A stretch of DNA of 64,000 nucleotides from Comamonadaceae bacterium UBA4962. Its GTDB lineage: Bacteria > Pseudomonadota > Gammaproteobacteria > Burkholderiales > Burkholderiaceae_C. Where the stretch lies: NCBI GenBank assembly GCA_002397315.1, contig DHAE01000004.1, positions 1-64,000 of the forward strand, given 5' to 3'. This document shows positions 8,406-16,052 of the stretch, one piece after another (position 1 is the stretch's first letter; each line of letters begins with the position of its first letter). The position numbers and the translations under genes were made by a program. Under the pieces are notes generated by a model that had not been told where the DNA came from, did no database searches, and was given only the letters and a program-made list of their open reading frames with translations.

Positions 8406-8450
8406 TGCATGCGTACGTGCGTACGTGCGTGCGTGCGTGCGTGCATGCGG
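8406..8450. repeat. Tetranucleotide simple repeat (GTGC/GTAC units)
   Basis: A run of near-perfect 4-bp units (CGTG with interspersed CGTA) over ~45 bp, bounded by GCATGC on both sides, lies between the phosphoesterase stop and the uspA start. It is non-coding as annotated here. Such a tract could vary in length by slippage; a regulatory effect is not shown. Confidence 0.75.
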
Positions 8451-8461
8451 CCCCGGCGCCA

Positions 8462-9313
8462 TCATACGGTGACGGTGAAATGCGGCCGGAAGGTCTCCTG
8501 CTCGCCCTTGCCCGCGTAGCCGAGCGGGTTGGCGACCACGCGGCAGGCCCAGGCGCTGCCGTCCGGGCGGGTGCCCTGGGCGGTGTAGTCGCTGGGCGCA
8601 TGCAGGTGGCCGTGCATCCACACCTGCGCATGCGGCAGCAGGTCGTCGAGCGCGTTGCAGAACCCTGCGGTGCCGGGTACCAGCCCGTAGCGCGGGTCGG
8701 CGCTGCGCAGGCTGGGGGCGAAGTGGGTGACCGCTACCGTGGGCCCGTCGAAGGGCGCCTGCAAGGCATCGCGCAGCCACTCCTGGCAGCGCAGGGCCTC
8801 TTCGCGCATGGGCTCGGCCAGGAACGGTTCGCCGCCCCGCGTGCCGCCGGTCTTGCGCAGGTAGAAGTTCGCCGCGCGAAAGGCCTTGTCGCGGTGGCGC
8901 AGCAGCCGGGCCATGTCGGCGCCCTGGTCGCTCTTGTCCAGCGCGAGCGCGTCGAAATCGCTCCAGAGCGTGGTGCCCACGAAGCGCACGCCCTGCAGCA
9001 CCGCCGTTTCGCGGTCGAGCCACTGCAGGCCCAGGCGGTCGCAGGTGGCGCGCAGCCGCTCGCGCCCGGCGCCCAGGTCCTGCATGTCGTATTCGTGGTT
9101 GCCGGGCACGAACAGCACCGGCACGGGCCAGCCCGCATGCTGCGGCAGCGGCGAGAAGCGCGCCAGCCCGAAATCGTCGTCGGCGAGGCGCGAGCCGCTC
9201 TGGTAGGAGCCGATGTCCCCCGCGAGCACGAGCAGGTCGGCATCCGGGGCGGGGCTGGGCTGGAACGCGGGATGGGCCTCCAGGTGCAGGTCGGACAGCA
9301 GTTGGATCTTCAT
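8462..9313 (-). CDS. Calcineurin-like metallophosphoesterase
   Basis: 283-residue metallophosphoesterase with the metal-binding motif series in order: SDLHLEAH (residues 7-14), LAGDIGSYQ, PGNHEYD near residue 85, VTHFAPS and GHLHAPSDY toward the C-terminus. No signal peptide is seen, so it is cytoplasmic. The substrate cannot be told; related proteins are annotated as Ser/Thr phosphatases or phosphodiesterases. Its ATG overlaps the last 4 bases of the upstream LysR gene, so the two are probably co-transcribed. Confidence 0.88.
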   Translation of the reverse strand: MKIQLLSDLHLEAHPAFQPSPAPDADLLVLAGDIGSYQSGSRLADDDFGLARFSPLPQHAGWPVPVLFVPGNHEYDMQDLGAGRERLRATCDRLGLQWLDRETAVLQGVRFVGTTLWSDFDALALDKSDQGADMARLLRHRDKAFRAANFYLRKTGGTRGGEPFLAEPMREEALRCQEWLRDALQAPFDGPTVAVTHFAPSLRSADPRYGLVPGTAGFCNALDDLLPHAQVWMHGHLHAPSDYTAQGTRPDGSAWACRVVANPLGYAGKGEQETFRPHFTVTV

Positions 9314-10311
9314 GTGCCCCGATTGTCCCGCGCGGCCGGCGGGCTCGCTGCCGGAGGGCGCGCCGTGGTGTGCAGGGCCGAGCGCGCCATGGCGCCGCGC
9401 AGCCAGCGGTGGGCGGCGTCGTGGCCCTTGTTGCGGTGCCAGAGCGCATCGACGTGCACCGTGGGCAGCGGCATCGGCAGTGCCCGCCAGACGAGCTCGC
9501 CGCCCAGGCTGGCCACGCCCACGAAGTGGCGCGGCAGCACCGTGAGCAGGTCGGTGGTGGCCACCACGCGGCCCGCGGTGAAGAACTGGTTCACGGTGAG
9601 CACGATGCGCCGCTCGCGGCCGAGGGCGGTGAGCGCCTCGTCGATGAAGCCGTAGGGCTTGCCCGAGAAGCTCACGAGCAGGTGGCGCGCCGCGCAGTAC
9701 TGGTCCAGCGTCAGCGGCTCGGCCGCCAGCGGATGGTCCTGGCGCATCACGCAGACGTATTCGCCGTCGTAGAGCCGCAGGCTTTCATAGGCGACCACGC
9801 TGTCGGTCTGCGCGCGGGCCGTGAGGTCGGCCATCACCGCGGGGAAGTAGCCCACGGCCATGTCGGTCGAGCCGTCGTCCAGCAGGCCGCGCGGGTCGCG
9901 CGTGGTGAGCGGCACCACGCGCAGCGACACGCCGGGCGCCTCGCGCTCCACGATTTCCACGAGCGGGGGCATCAGCGTGGCACCGGTGGCGTCGGCCAGC
10001 GCGAGCACGAAGGTGGAGCTGGCCGAGGCCGGGTCGAACGCGCCCGGCGCCAGCGACTGCTGCAATTGGGCCAGCGCCTGCCGCACGGGCGGCCACAGGG
10101 CCAGCGCGCGCGGCGTCGGCTCCACGCCCTGGCCGCTGCGCACCACGAGGTCGTCGCCCAGCACCTCGCGCAGCCGGCGCAGGGCATTGCTGACCGCCGG
10201 CTGGGTGATCGCGAGCTTGGCGGCGGCGCGGGTCAGGTTGCGCTCGGCCATGATTTCGTCGAACACCCGCAGCAGGTTCAGGTCGAGCGAGCGGAAGTTG
10301 AGCCGTGCCAT
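9310..10311 (-). CDS. LysR-family transcriptional regulator
   Basis: 333-residue LysR regulator. The HTH is in residues 8-65 (LDLNLLRVFDEIMAERNLTRAAAKLAITQPAVSNALRRLRE), a NodD/NahR-like arrangement. The effector domain runs to about residue 300 and is followed by an Ala/Pro-rich tail. It is divergent from the small membrane protein gene at 10439 and overlaps the phosphoesterase by 4 bp (ATGA). Either neighbour could be a target; the ligand is unknown. Confidence 0.9.
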   Translation of the reverse strand: MARLNFRSLDLNLLRVFDEIMAERNLTRAAAKLAITQPAVSNALRRLREVLGDDLVVRSGQGVEPTPRALALWPPVRQALAQLQQSLAPGAFDPASASSTFVLALADATGATLMPPLVEIVEREAPGVSLRVVPLTTRDPRGLLDDGSTDMAVGYFPAVMADLTARAQTDSVVAYESLRLYDGEYVCVMRQDHPLAAEPLTLDQYCAARHLLVSFSGKPYGFIDEALTALGRERRIVLTVNQFFTAGRVVATTDLLTVLPRHFVGVASLGGELVWRALPMPLPTVHVDALWHRNKGHDAAHRWLRGAMARSALHTTARPPAASPPAARDNRGT

Positions 10312-10438
10312 GGTCGAATCATCACAGTTGTGAATGTCTGGGATTCAAAATATAAAGTGGAAGAACCATGGGGTAAACCCTAAGATACCTGCATTCGCCC
10401 GGCAAACTCGCCACAAGCGATCGAAAGGGAAGACCATC

Positions 10439-10870
10439 ATGACCAGCTTTGTCCACATCGACTACCGTACCGAACACCCTGGCGTGGCCCGTGCCGAACA
10501 GGCCGCCGCCACCCTGAAGAATGCCTTCGACGGCGCGCGCGGCGCCTCCTCCCTGCTGCTGGCCGCCGTCGTGGCCGCCGTGCTGGTGGTGGCCAACCAG
10601 ATCGTCGACACCTGGAGCGAAGGCCACACCCTCACGGCCTGGATGGTGCTCTGGCTGATCGCCTTCGCCGCCCTGGCCCTGCTGGCCGGCCCCGTGCGCC
10701 GCGGCGCCACCATGCTGCGCGCCGGTTTCCACGCCTGGACGGAAGCCCGCCGCCGCGATGCCGAAGACGAGCAGACCTGGAACGCCGCACTGCACGACGC
10801 CCGCATCATGGCCGACCTGAGCCGCGCCATGAACGGCATCGCCGTGGACAACATCCGCCGCTACTACTGA
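10439..10870 (+). CDS. Small inner-membrane protein of unknown function
   Basis: 143 residues. A hydrophilic N-terminus (MTSFVHIDYRTEHPG) precedes an amphipathic helix, two hydrophobic segments (SSLLLAAVVAAVLVVANQIV around 38-57 and MVLWLIAFAALALLAGPV around 72-90), and a charged C-terminus ending DNIRRYY. I do not recognise the family. The ATG at 10439 is preceded by GAAAGGGAAG as ribosome-binding site; an in-frame extension to 10334 crosses the promoter region and is unlikely. A strong terminator follows. Confidence 0.72.
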   Translation: MTSFVHIDYRTEHPGVARAEQAAATLKNAFDGARGASSLLLAAVVAAVLVVANQIVDTWSEGHTLTAWMVLWLIAFAALALLAGPVRRGATMLRAGFHAWTEARRRDAEDEQTWNAALHDARIMADLSRAMNGIAVDNIRRYY

Positions 10871-10956
10871 TCTGACTCCGACTCCATCAGGTCCCGGGCC
10901 ATGCGCCCGGACCGGCCGGACGGGGCCACGAACCCCGGGCTGTTCCGGCACTTTTC

Positions 10957-10981
10957 AGGGCACCGCAAGGTGCCCTTTTTC
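10957..10981 (+). terminator. Rho-independent terminator after the small membrane protein gene
   Basis: A perfect 7-bp GC-rich stem (GGGCACC, loop GCAA, GGTGCCC) at 10958-10975 is followed at once by TTTTT on the plus strand. It lies ~90 bp after the stop at 10870. Confidence 0.85.
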
Positions 10982-11055
10982 GTGGGCGCGTGCAAGGCGG
11001 GTATGCGTGCCTGCCTGCACCGCTGAACAGGGCCCGCGATGCCACCCCCGCCAAA

Positions 11056-11093
11056 GGAAAAGCCCCGGCCATGAACGTGGTGCGGGGCTTTCC
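11056..11093 (-). terminator. Probable terminator after pckG
   Basis: An inverted repeat (GGAAAAGCCCCG / CGGGGCTTTCC) with a 15-base loop lies 42 bp beyond the pckG stop. Read on the minus strand, the second arm runs into CTTTTCC. It is less compact than the plus-strand terminator 75 bp away, so the call is moderate. Confidence 0.55.
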
Positions 11094-11134
11094 TCAAAAG
11101 GACGCCCGCCGTTGCGGGCGCGTCCGTGCGCCGA

Positions 11135-13000
11135 TCAGGCTTCTGCGAGGCGCTTTTCCAGCGCCGCCTTGGTCTGGAGCATCTGCTCGGGCAGGCGGTG
11201 GGCCAGCTGCTCGAAGTGCGTGTCGTGCAGCTTGAGCTCGTCCGCCCAGGCGGCCTGGTCGATGCGCGTCACGGTGTCGAACTGCTCGCCCGAGAAGTCC
11301 AGGCCCGTCCAGTTGATCTCGCCGTACTGCGGCGCCACGCCGAAGGCGGTCTCGCGGCCGGCGGCGCGGCCTTCGATGCGGTCGATCATCCACTTCAGCA
11401 CGCGCATGTTCTCGCCGTAGCCGGGCCAGACGAACTTGCCGGCCTCGTCCTTGCGGAACCAGTTGGTCGTGTAGATGCGCGGCAGCGTGGCGCCCGAGGC
11501 GGCGATCTTCTCGCCCAGGCCCAGCCAGTGCTGGAAGTAGTCGCTCATGTTGTAGCCCATGAAGGGCAGCATGGCGAACGGGTCGCGGCGCACCACGCCC
11601 TGCGCGCCGAAGGCGGCGGCGGTGGTCTCCGAGCCCATGGTGGCGGCCATGTAGACGCCTTCCTGCCAGTCGCGGGCCTCGGTCACCAGCGGCACGGTGG
11701 TGGAGCGGCGGCCGCCGAAGATGAAGGCGTCGATCTTCACGCCCTTCGGGTCGTCCCAGGCCGGGTCCAGGGCCGGGTTGTTGGTGGCGGCCACGGTGAA
11801 GCGGGCGTTCGGGTGCGCGGCCTTGGCGCCGGTCTCGCGGGCGATCTGGGGCGTCCAGTCCTTGCCCTGCCAGTCGATCAGGTGGTCCGGCAGCTTGCCG
11901 GTGTCCTTTTCCATGCCTTCCCACCACACGTCGCCGTCGTCGGTCAGCGCGACGTTCGTGAAGATCACGTCACGGTCCAGGCTGGCCATGCAGTTGGGGT
12001 TGGTGTGGTAGTTGGTGCCGGGGGCCACGCCGAAGTAGCCGGCCTCGGGATTGATCGCGCGCAGCGAGCCGTCGGCCTGGGGCTTGATCCAGGCGATGTC
12101 GTCGCCGATGGTGGTGACCTTCCAGCCCTCGAAGGCCTTCGGCGGCACCAGCATCGAGAAGTTGGTCTTGCCGCAGGCGCTCGGGAAGGCGGCGGCCACG
12201 TGGTACTTCTTGCCTTCGGGGTTGCTCACACCCAGGATCAGCATGTGCTCGGCCAGCCAGCCCTGGTCGCGGCCCATGGTGGAGGCGATGCGCAGCGCGA
12301 AGCACTTCTTGCCCAGCAGCGCGTTGCCGCCGTAGCCGGAGCCGTACGACCAGATCTCGCGCGTCTCGGGGTAGTGCACGATGTACTTGGTCTTGTTGCA
12401 GGGCCAGGACACGTCCTGCTGGCCGGCCTGCAGCGGTGCGCCCACGGTGTGCACGCAGGGCACGAAGTCGCCTTCCACGCCCAGCACGTCGTACACGGCC
12501 TTGCCCATGCGGGTCATGATCTTCATGTTGACGGCCACGTAGGGGCTGTCGGAGAGCTCGATGCCGATGTGGGCGATGGGCGAGCCCAGCGGGCCCATGC
12601 TGAAGGGCACGACGTACATCGTGCGGCCGGCCATGCAGCCGTCGAACAGCGGCTGCAGCGTGCTGCGCATCTCGGCCGGGGCCATCCAGTTGTTGGTCGG
12701 GCCGGCGTCTTCCTTCTTCTCGCAGCAGATGTAGGTGCGGTCTTCCACGCGGGCCACGTCCGACGGGTCGGACCAGGCCAGGTAGCTGCCGGGGCGCTTG
12801 GCGGGGTTGAGCTTCTTGAAGGTGCCGGCGTCCACCAGCTGCTGGCAGAGGCGGTCGTACTCTTCCTGCGAGCCGTCGCACCAGTGGATCCTGGCGGGCT
12901 TGCAGAGGGCGGCCATGTCGGCCACCCAGGCGAGCAGGCGGGCGTTCTTGACGTATGCGGGGGCCTGGAGGTCGAGGCCTTGCATGGTGGGTGCGTTCAT
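11135..13000 (-). CDS. pckG: Phosphoenolpyruvate carboxykinase (GTP)
   Basis: Converts oxaloacetate + GTP to phosphoenolpyruvate + GDP + CO2, the entry to gluconeogenesis from organic acids; this fits an organism that degrades aromatics to fumarate and pyruvate. The 621 residues equal the usual GTP-class length. Diagnostic blocks are the kinase-1a P-loop FPSACGKTNFSML, AWIKPQADGSLRAINPEAGY, FGGRRSTTVPLVTEA and the cysteine-bearing GKTN region. The start at 13000 (MNAPTMQGL) is family-like. The upstream 267-bp gap, shared with the end of queC, holds two perfect hairpins. Confidence 0.97.
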   Translation of the reverse strand: MNAPTMQGLDLQAPAYVKNARLLAWVADMAALCKPARIHWCDGSQEEYDRLCQQLVDAGTFKKLNPAKRPGSYLAWSDPSDVARVEDRTYICCEKKEDAGPTNNWMAPAEMRSTLQPLFDGCMAGRTMYVVPFSMGPLGSPIAHIGIELSDSPYVAVNMKIMTRMGKAVYDVLGVEGDFVPCVHTVGAPLQAGQQDVSWPCNKTKYIVHYPETREIWSYGSGYGGNALLGKKCFALRIASTMGRDQGWLAEHMLILGVSNPEGKKYHVAAAFPSACGKTNFSMLVPPKAFEGWKVTTIGDDIAWIKPQADGSLRAINPEAGYFGVAPGTNYHTNPNCMASLDRDVIFTNVALTDDGDVWWEGMEKDTGKLPDHLIDWQGKDWTPQIARETGAKAAHPNARFTVAATNNPALDPAWDDPKGVKIDAFIFGGRRSTTVPLVTEARDWQEGVYMAATMGSETTAAAFGAQGVVRRDPFAMLPFMGYNMSDYFQHWLGLGEKIAASGATLPRIYTTNWFRKDEAGKFVWPGYGENMRVLKWMIDRIEGRAAGRETAFGVAPQYGEINWTGLDFSGEQFDTVTRIDQAAWADELKLHDTHFEQLAHRLPEQMLQTKAALEKRLAEA

Positions 13001-13209
13001 CGCGGGCTTCCTGAAGTTGAAAAACGGTTTTTCAAAGGAAGCGGCCGGGATGCGGCGGTGCCACGCTGGCTCCTGAGCGCTGTCTTTGAAAAAACGTCTT
13101 GCGGCTCAGTCGGCGGGCGGGTGAACGGCGCCAAGGCAGGCGGTTCGCCAGGGGGCGTTGCGTCATCCGCAGGTCGGCTGGGATGACGATTTTATGAATC
13201 CACCCCCAT

Positions 13210-13254
13210 CCTGTCTGTCAGACAGGGGGGAAATCCATGCAAAAGATGCATGGA
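13210..13254. promoter_or_regulatory. Two perfect inverted repeats in the queC-pckG gap
   Basis: CCTGTCTG/CAGACAGG (8-bp arms, 1-bp centre) occupies 13210-13226. TCCATGCA/TGCATGGA (8-bp arms, 5-bp loop) occupies 13234-13254. They sit just after the queC stop and ~210 bp upstream of the pckG start. Neither is followed by a T-run in either direction. The first looks like a repressor operator; the second could help end queC transcription. Both roles are inferred. Confidence 0.45.
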
Positions 13255-13267
13255 GTTATGCGCGATT

Positions 13268-13975
13268 TCAGGCGGATCGTCCTGCGGTCCAGCGCTCGAA
13301 ACCGGCACGGCGCAGCGCGCAGGCCGGGCATTCGCCGCAGCCGTGGCCCCAGGCGTGCAGGGCGCCGCGCTCGCCCTGGTAGCAGGTGTGGGTGTCCTCG
13401 ACGATCAGCCGCACCAGGTCGTCGCCGCCGAGCTGCCGGGCCATTTCCCAGGTGTCGGCCTTGTCGATCCACATGAGCGGCGTCTCGATCGTGAAGCGCT
13501 GGCCCATGCCCAGCGAGAGCGCCACCTGCAGCGCCTTGAGCGTGTCGTCGCGGCAGTCGGGGTAGCCGGAGAAGTCCGTCTCGCACATGCCGCCCACGAG
13601 CGTGTACAGGCCACGCCGGTAGCCCACGGCCGCGGCGAGCTGGAAGAAGAGCAGGTTGCGGCCGGGCACGAAGGTGTTCGGCAGGCCCGCCTCGGTCATC
13701 TGGATGGCGGTGCCGCGGGTGAGGGCCGTGTCGCTGATCTGTCCGAGCACGGCGAGGTCGATCATGTGGTCTTCGCCGAGCCGCTCGCGCCACTGCGGAA
13801 AACGCGCGCGCAGCGCGGCCAGCACCTCGGTGCGCGCGGTCAGCTCCACGTGGTGGCGCTGGCCGTAGTCGAAGCCGATGGTCTCCACGCGCTCGAAGCG
13901 CTCGAGCGCCCAGGCCAGGCAGGTGGTGGAGTCCTGGCCACCGGAGAAGAGGACGAGGGCGTGGCCGGCTCGCAT
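13268..13975 (-). CDS. queC: 7-cyano-7-deazaguanine synthase QueC
   Basis: ATP-dependent conversion of 7-carboxy-7-deazaguanine to preQ0 in queuosine biosynthesis. The 235-residue length is normal. The PP-loop SGGQDSTTCLAWAL is at residues 10-23 and GFDYGQRHHVE follows. The middle carries TFVPGRNLLFF and CETDFSGYPDCRD. The C-terminal zinc site is CGECPACALRRAGF with an earlier cysteine in THTCYQG. Other que genes are not nearby. Confidence 0.97.
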   Translation of the reverse strand: MRAGHALVLFSGGQDSTTCLAWALERFERVETIGFDYGQRHHVELTARTEVLAALRARFPQWRERLGEDHMIDLAVLGQISDTALTRGTAIQMTEAGLPNTFVPGRNLLFFQLAAAVGYRRGLYTLVGGMCETDFSGYPDCRDDTLKALQVALSLGMGQRFTIETPLMWIDKADTWEMARQLGGDDLVRLIVEDTHTCYQGERGALHAWGHGCGECPACALRRAGFERWTAGRSA

Positions 13976-14010
13976 GGAATGGGTCCTTGGAAGGAAAGAC
14001 GAGGGGAGGG

Positions 14011-14039
14011 GAAAAGAAAAAGCCCCGCATGCGCGGGGC
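14011..14039 (-). terminator. Rho-independent terminator after the 50-residue membrane protein gene
   Basis: Read on the minus strand, a 7-bp stem GCCCCGC / GCGGGGC with a 4-base GCAT loop (14022-14039) is followed by TTTTTCTTTTC. It lies 27 bp beyond the stop at 14066 and just before queC, so it isolates the small gene. Confidence 0.85.
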
Positions 14040-14065
14040 CGTGACCGCCGAAGCGCGCCGGGGCG

Positions 14066-14218
14066 TCAGGCCATGTAGATGGCGATGAACGCCAGCAGCA
14101 GCATCAGGATGCCGCCCGCGACGGGCAGCACGATGGGCATGTAGGGCACCACGGCTTCCACGCCGTCGGGCGCGTGCTGCTCGCCGGCGTGCGGTGTGGT
14201 GGTGGTGTCGTGTGCCAT
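14066..14218 (-). CDS. 50-residue single-pass membrane protein
   Basis: A short gene read from the ATG at 14218 with a good ribosome-binding site (GAGGAA, 7 bases upstream). The product begins MAHDTTTTPHAGEQHAPDGV, a His/Thr-rich polar head, followed by one hydrophobic segment of ~23 residues (VLPVAGGILMLLLAFIAIYM) reaching almost to the C-terminus. It has its own promoter space (120 bp) and a strong terminator 27 bp downstream, which argues for a real gene. The function is unknown; the His-rich head plus anchor might suggest a small subunit of a membrane complex, but nothing specific supports that. Confidence 0.68.
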   Translation of the reverse strand: MAHDTTTTPHAGEQHAPDGVEAVVPYMPIVLPVAGGILMLLLAFIAIYMA

Positions 14219-14339
14219 GGCAGGTTCCTCGGTTCGGGGTTGCGGAGGGGTGGGACCATTCTAGCCACAGCCCCGCCGCGCCCGGCCCGCGGTTACCTCG
14301 GTACAAACCTCAGTATTCGGGGCCGGCCGGGCTTGCGGT

Positions 14340-15944
14340 TCAGTAGGGTTTGCGATCGGCGGGTGCGGGCGGCACCCACTGGTACAGCCATGTCTCGGTG
14401 AGCGGCGCGCCGTTCTCGCCGCGCAGGAACATGCGGATGGTGATCGGGTCGGTGCGGTCGTCGTCGGGCTTGATGTCGAACATCGCGCGCCAGCCCTGGA
14501 TCGCGTCCTGCGGCCGGGCGGAGGTGATCTCGACCGTGCCGCGGCTCGCGGTGATCACGGGCTCCACCTTCGCATTGCGGCCCAGGGCCACGAGGTTCTC
14601 GCCCGCGAAGTCGACCGCGAAGCGCCACGAGAAGTACTTGCGGGGCTGGCCGACCACGCCGCCGAGACCCGTCCAGGTGGCCACGCAGCGCGCCAATTGC
14701 GACTGCGCGGGCGGGTGCGCGCCCCAGAACAGGCGGTAGCCGATGAGCAGCTCCTCGCCGGCCTGCGGCTTGCGGTCGGGGTTCCAGAACGCGACGATGT
14801 TGTCGAAGGTCTCGTCGACGGTGGGGATCTCCACCAACTGCACCGATCCCGCGCCCCAGTCGGATTTGGGCTCCACCCAGAGCGACGGGCGGCGCTCGTA
14901 GAAGACGCCGTCGTCCTGGTAGTGGTCGAAGTTGCGGTCGCGCTGCACGAGGCCGAAGCCGCGCGGGCTCTGGTCCGCGAAGGCGTTGAACTGCAGCGTC
15001 GGCGGATTGGTGAGCGGGCGCCACACCCATTCGCCGTTGCCGCGCCACATCTGCAGGCCGTCGGAGTCGTGGATTTCCGGGCGCCAGTCGTTGGCCATGC
15101 GGCGGTCGTTCTCGCCGTGCTGGAACATGCTGGTGCAGGGCGCGATGCCCAGCCGCTCGATGGGCTTGCGCGGGTAGAGCGCGGCGTCGATGTCCATCAC
15201 CTGCGTGTCGCCCGGCGTGATCGCGAAGCGGTAGGCGCCGGCCACGCTCGGCGAATCGAGCAGCGCCAGCACCACCACGGTGTTGGAGCCCGGCAGGGGG
15301 CGCTCCAGGTAGAAGGCGGTGAAGTCGGGGAACTCCTCCGGCCGCTGCATGCCGGTGTCGATCGCGAGGCCCCGGGCCGACAGGCCGTACTGCCATTCGC
15401 CGCCCACCGCGCGGAAGTAGCTCGCGCCCAGGAAGGCGGCCACGTCGCGCACCGGGTCGGTGTGGAAGTTGAGGCGGAAGCCCGCGAAGCCCAGGCTCGG
15501 CGGCAGGTCGCCGGCCTTCAGGCCGCTCTTGCCGTAGTTGAACATTTCCGGGTCGTACGCCAGCTCCTGGGCGCGGCCGTCGGCGAGCTCGAACATGCGC
15601 ACGGGCTTCTTGAAGAACAGGCCCAGGTGGAAGAACTTGGCCTGGAAGCGCAGCTTCTCGTCGGCCCAGAGGGCGTGGTCGCCCTGGAACTGGATCGACT
15701 GGTACTGGTCCCAGTCGAGCTTGGAGACGGATGGAGGAATCGTGTCCTTGGGCGGTTCGTAGGCCTTGGCGGCGAGCGCGCGGGCCTGGCCCTTGAGCGC
15801 CGCGAAATCGAAGGGCTGGGCCTCGCCCAGCGGCTTGAGGGCGGCGAAGGCCTGGGTCCAGTTCAGGCCCAGCCCACCTGCGGTGGCCAGCGCGGCGCCG
15901 CTGCCGAGGGAGCGGAGGAAATGGCGTCGTTGGGGTTTCTGCAT
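14340..15944 (-). CDS. opgD: Periplasmic glucan biosynthesis protein OpgD (MdoD)
   Basis: OpgD shapes the backbone of osmoregulated periplasmic glucans. The 534-residue length matches. The N-terminus MQKPQRRHFLRSLGSGAALA is a twin-arginine (Tat) signal, characteristic of OpgD rather than OpgG. Family blocks are FDFAALKGQARALAAKAYEP, DYQSIQFQ-type DWDQYQSIQFQGDHALWA, FFHLGLFFKKPVRMFE, MFQHGENDRR and SPRGFGLVQRDRNFDHYQD. Neither opgG nor opgH is adjacent, which is common for opgD. Confidence 0.95.
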   Translation of the reverse strand: MQKPQRRHFLRSLGSGAALATAGGLGLNWTQAFAALKPLGEAQPFDFAALKGQARALAAKAYEPPKDTIPPSVSKLDWDQYQSIQFQGDHALWADEKLRFQAKFFHLGLFFKKPVRMFELADGRAQELAYDPEMFNYGKSGLKAGDLPPSLGFAGFRLNFHTDPVRDVAAFLGASYFRAVGGEWQYGLSARGLAIDTGMQRPEEFPDFTAFYLERPLPGSNTVVVLALLDSPSVAGAYRFAITPGDTQVMDIDAALYPRKPIERLGIAPCTSMFQHGENDRRMANDWRPEIHDSDGLQMWRGNGEWVWRPLTNPPTLQFNAFADQSPRGFGLVQRDRNFDHYQDDGVFYERRPSLWVEPKSDWGAGSVQLVEIPTVDETFDNIVAFWNPDRKPQAGEELLIGYRLFWGAHPPAQSQLARCVATWTGLGGVVGQPRKYFSWRFAVDFAGENLVALGRNAKVEPVITASRGTVEITSARPQDAIQGWRAMFDIKPDDDRTDPITIRMFLRGENGAPLTETWLYQWVPPAPADRKPY

Positions 15945-16052
15945 GGGGCAGCAGTGTGCCGAAAACGATGCGGCAGCGATGCAACGCCCTGTGACTCAGC
16001 AGGCAATAGCCGCAAAACCCGCCCGCGTCCTACAGTGGAGCGGGTCGGAGGC

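Noticed and set aside
8400..8452. CRISPR-like array
   Set aside because: Units are 4 bp without spacers; a simple tandem repeat only.
11126..13186. 686-codon plus-strand frame over pckG
   Set aside because: Mirror frame of pckG; the product is low-complexity Val/Gly/His and crosses the pckG promoter.
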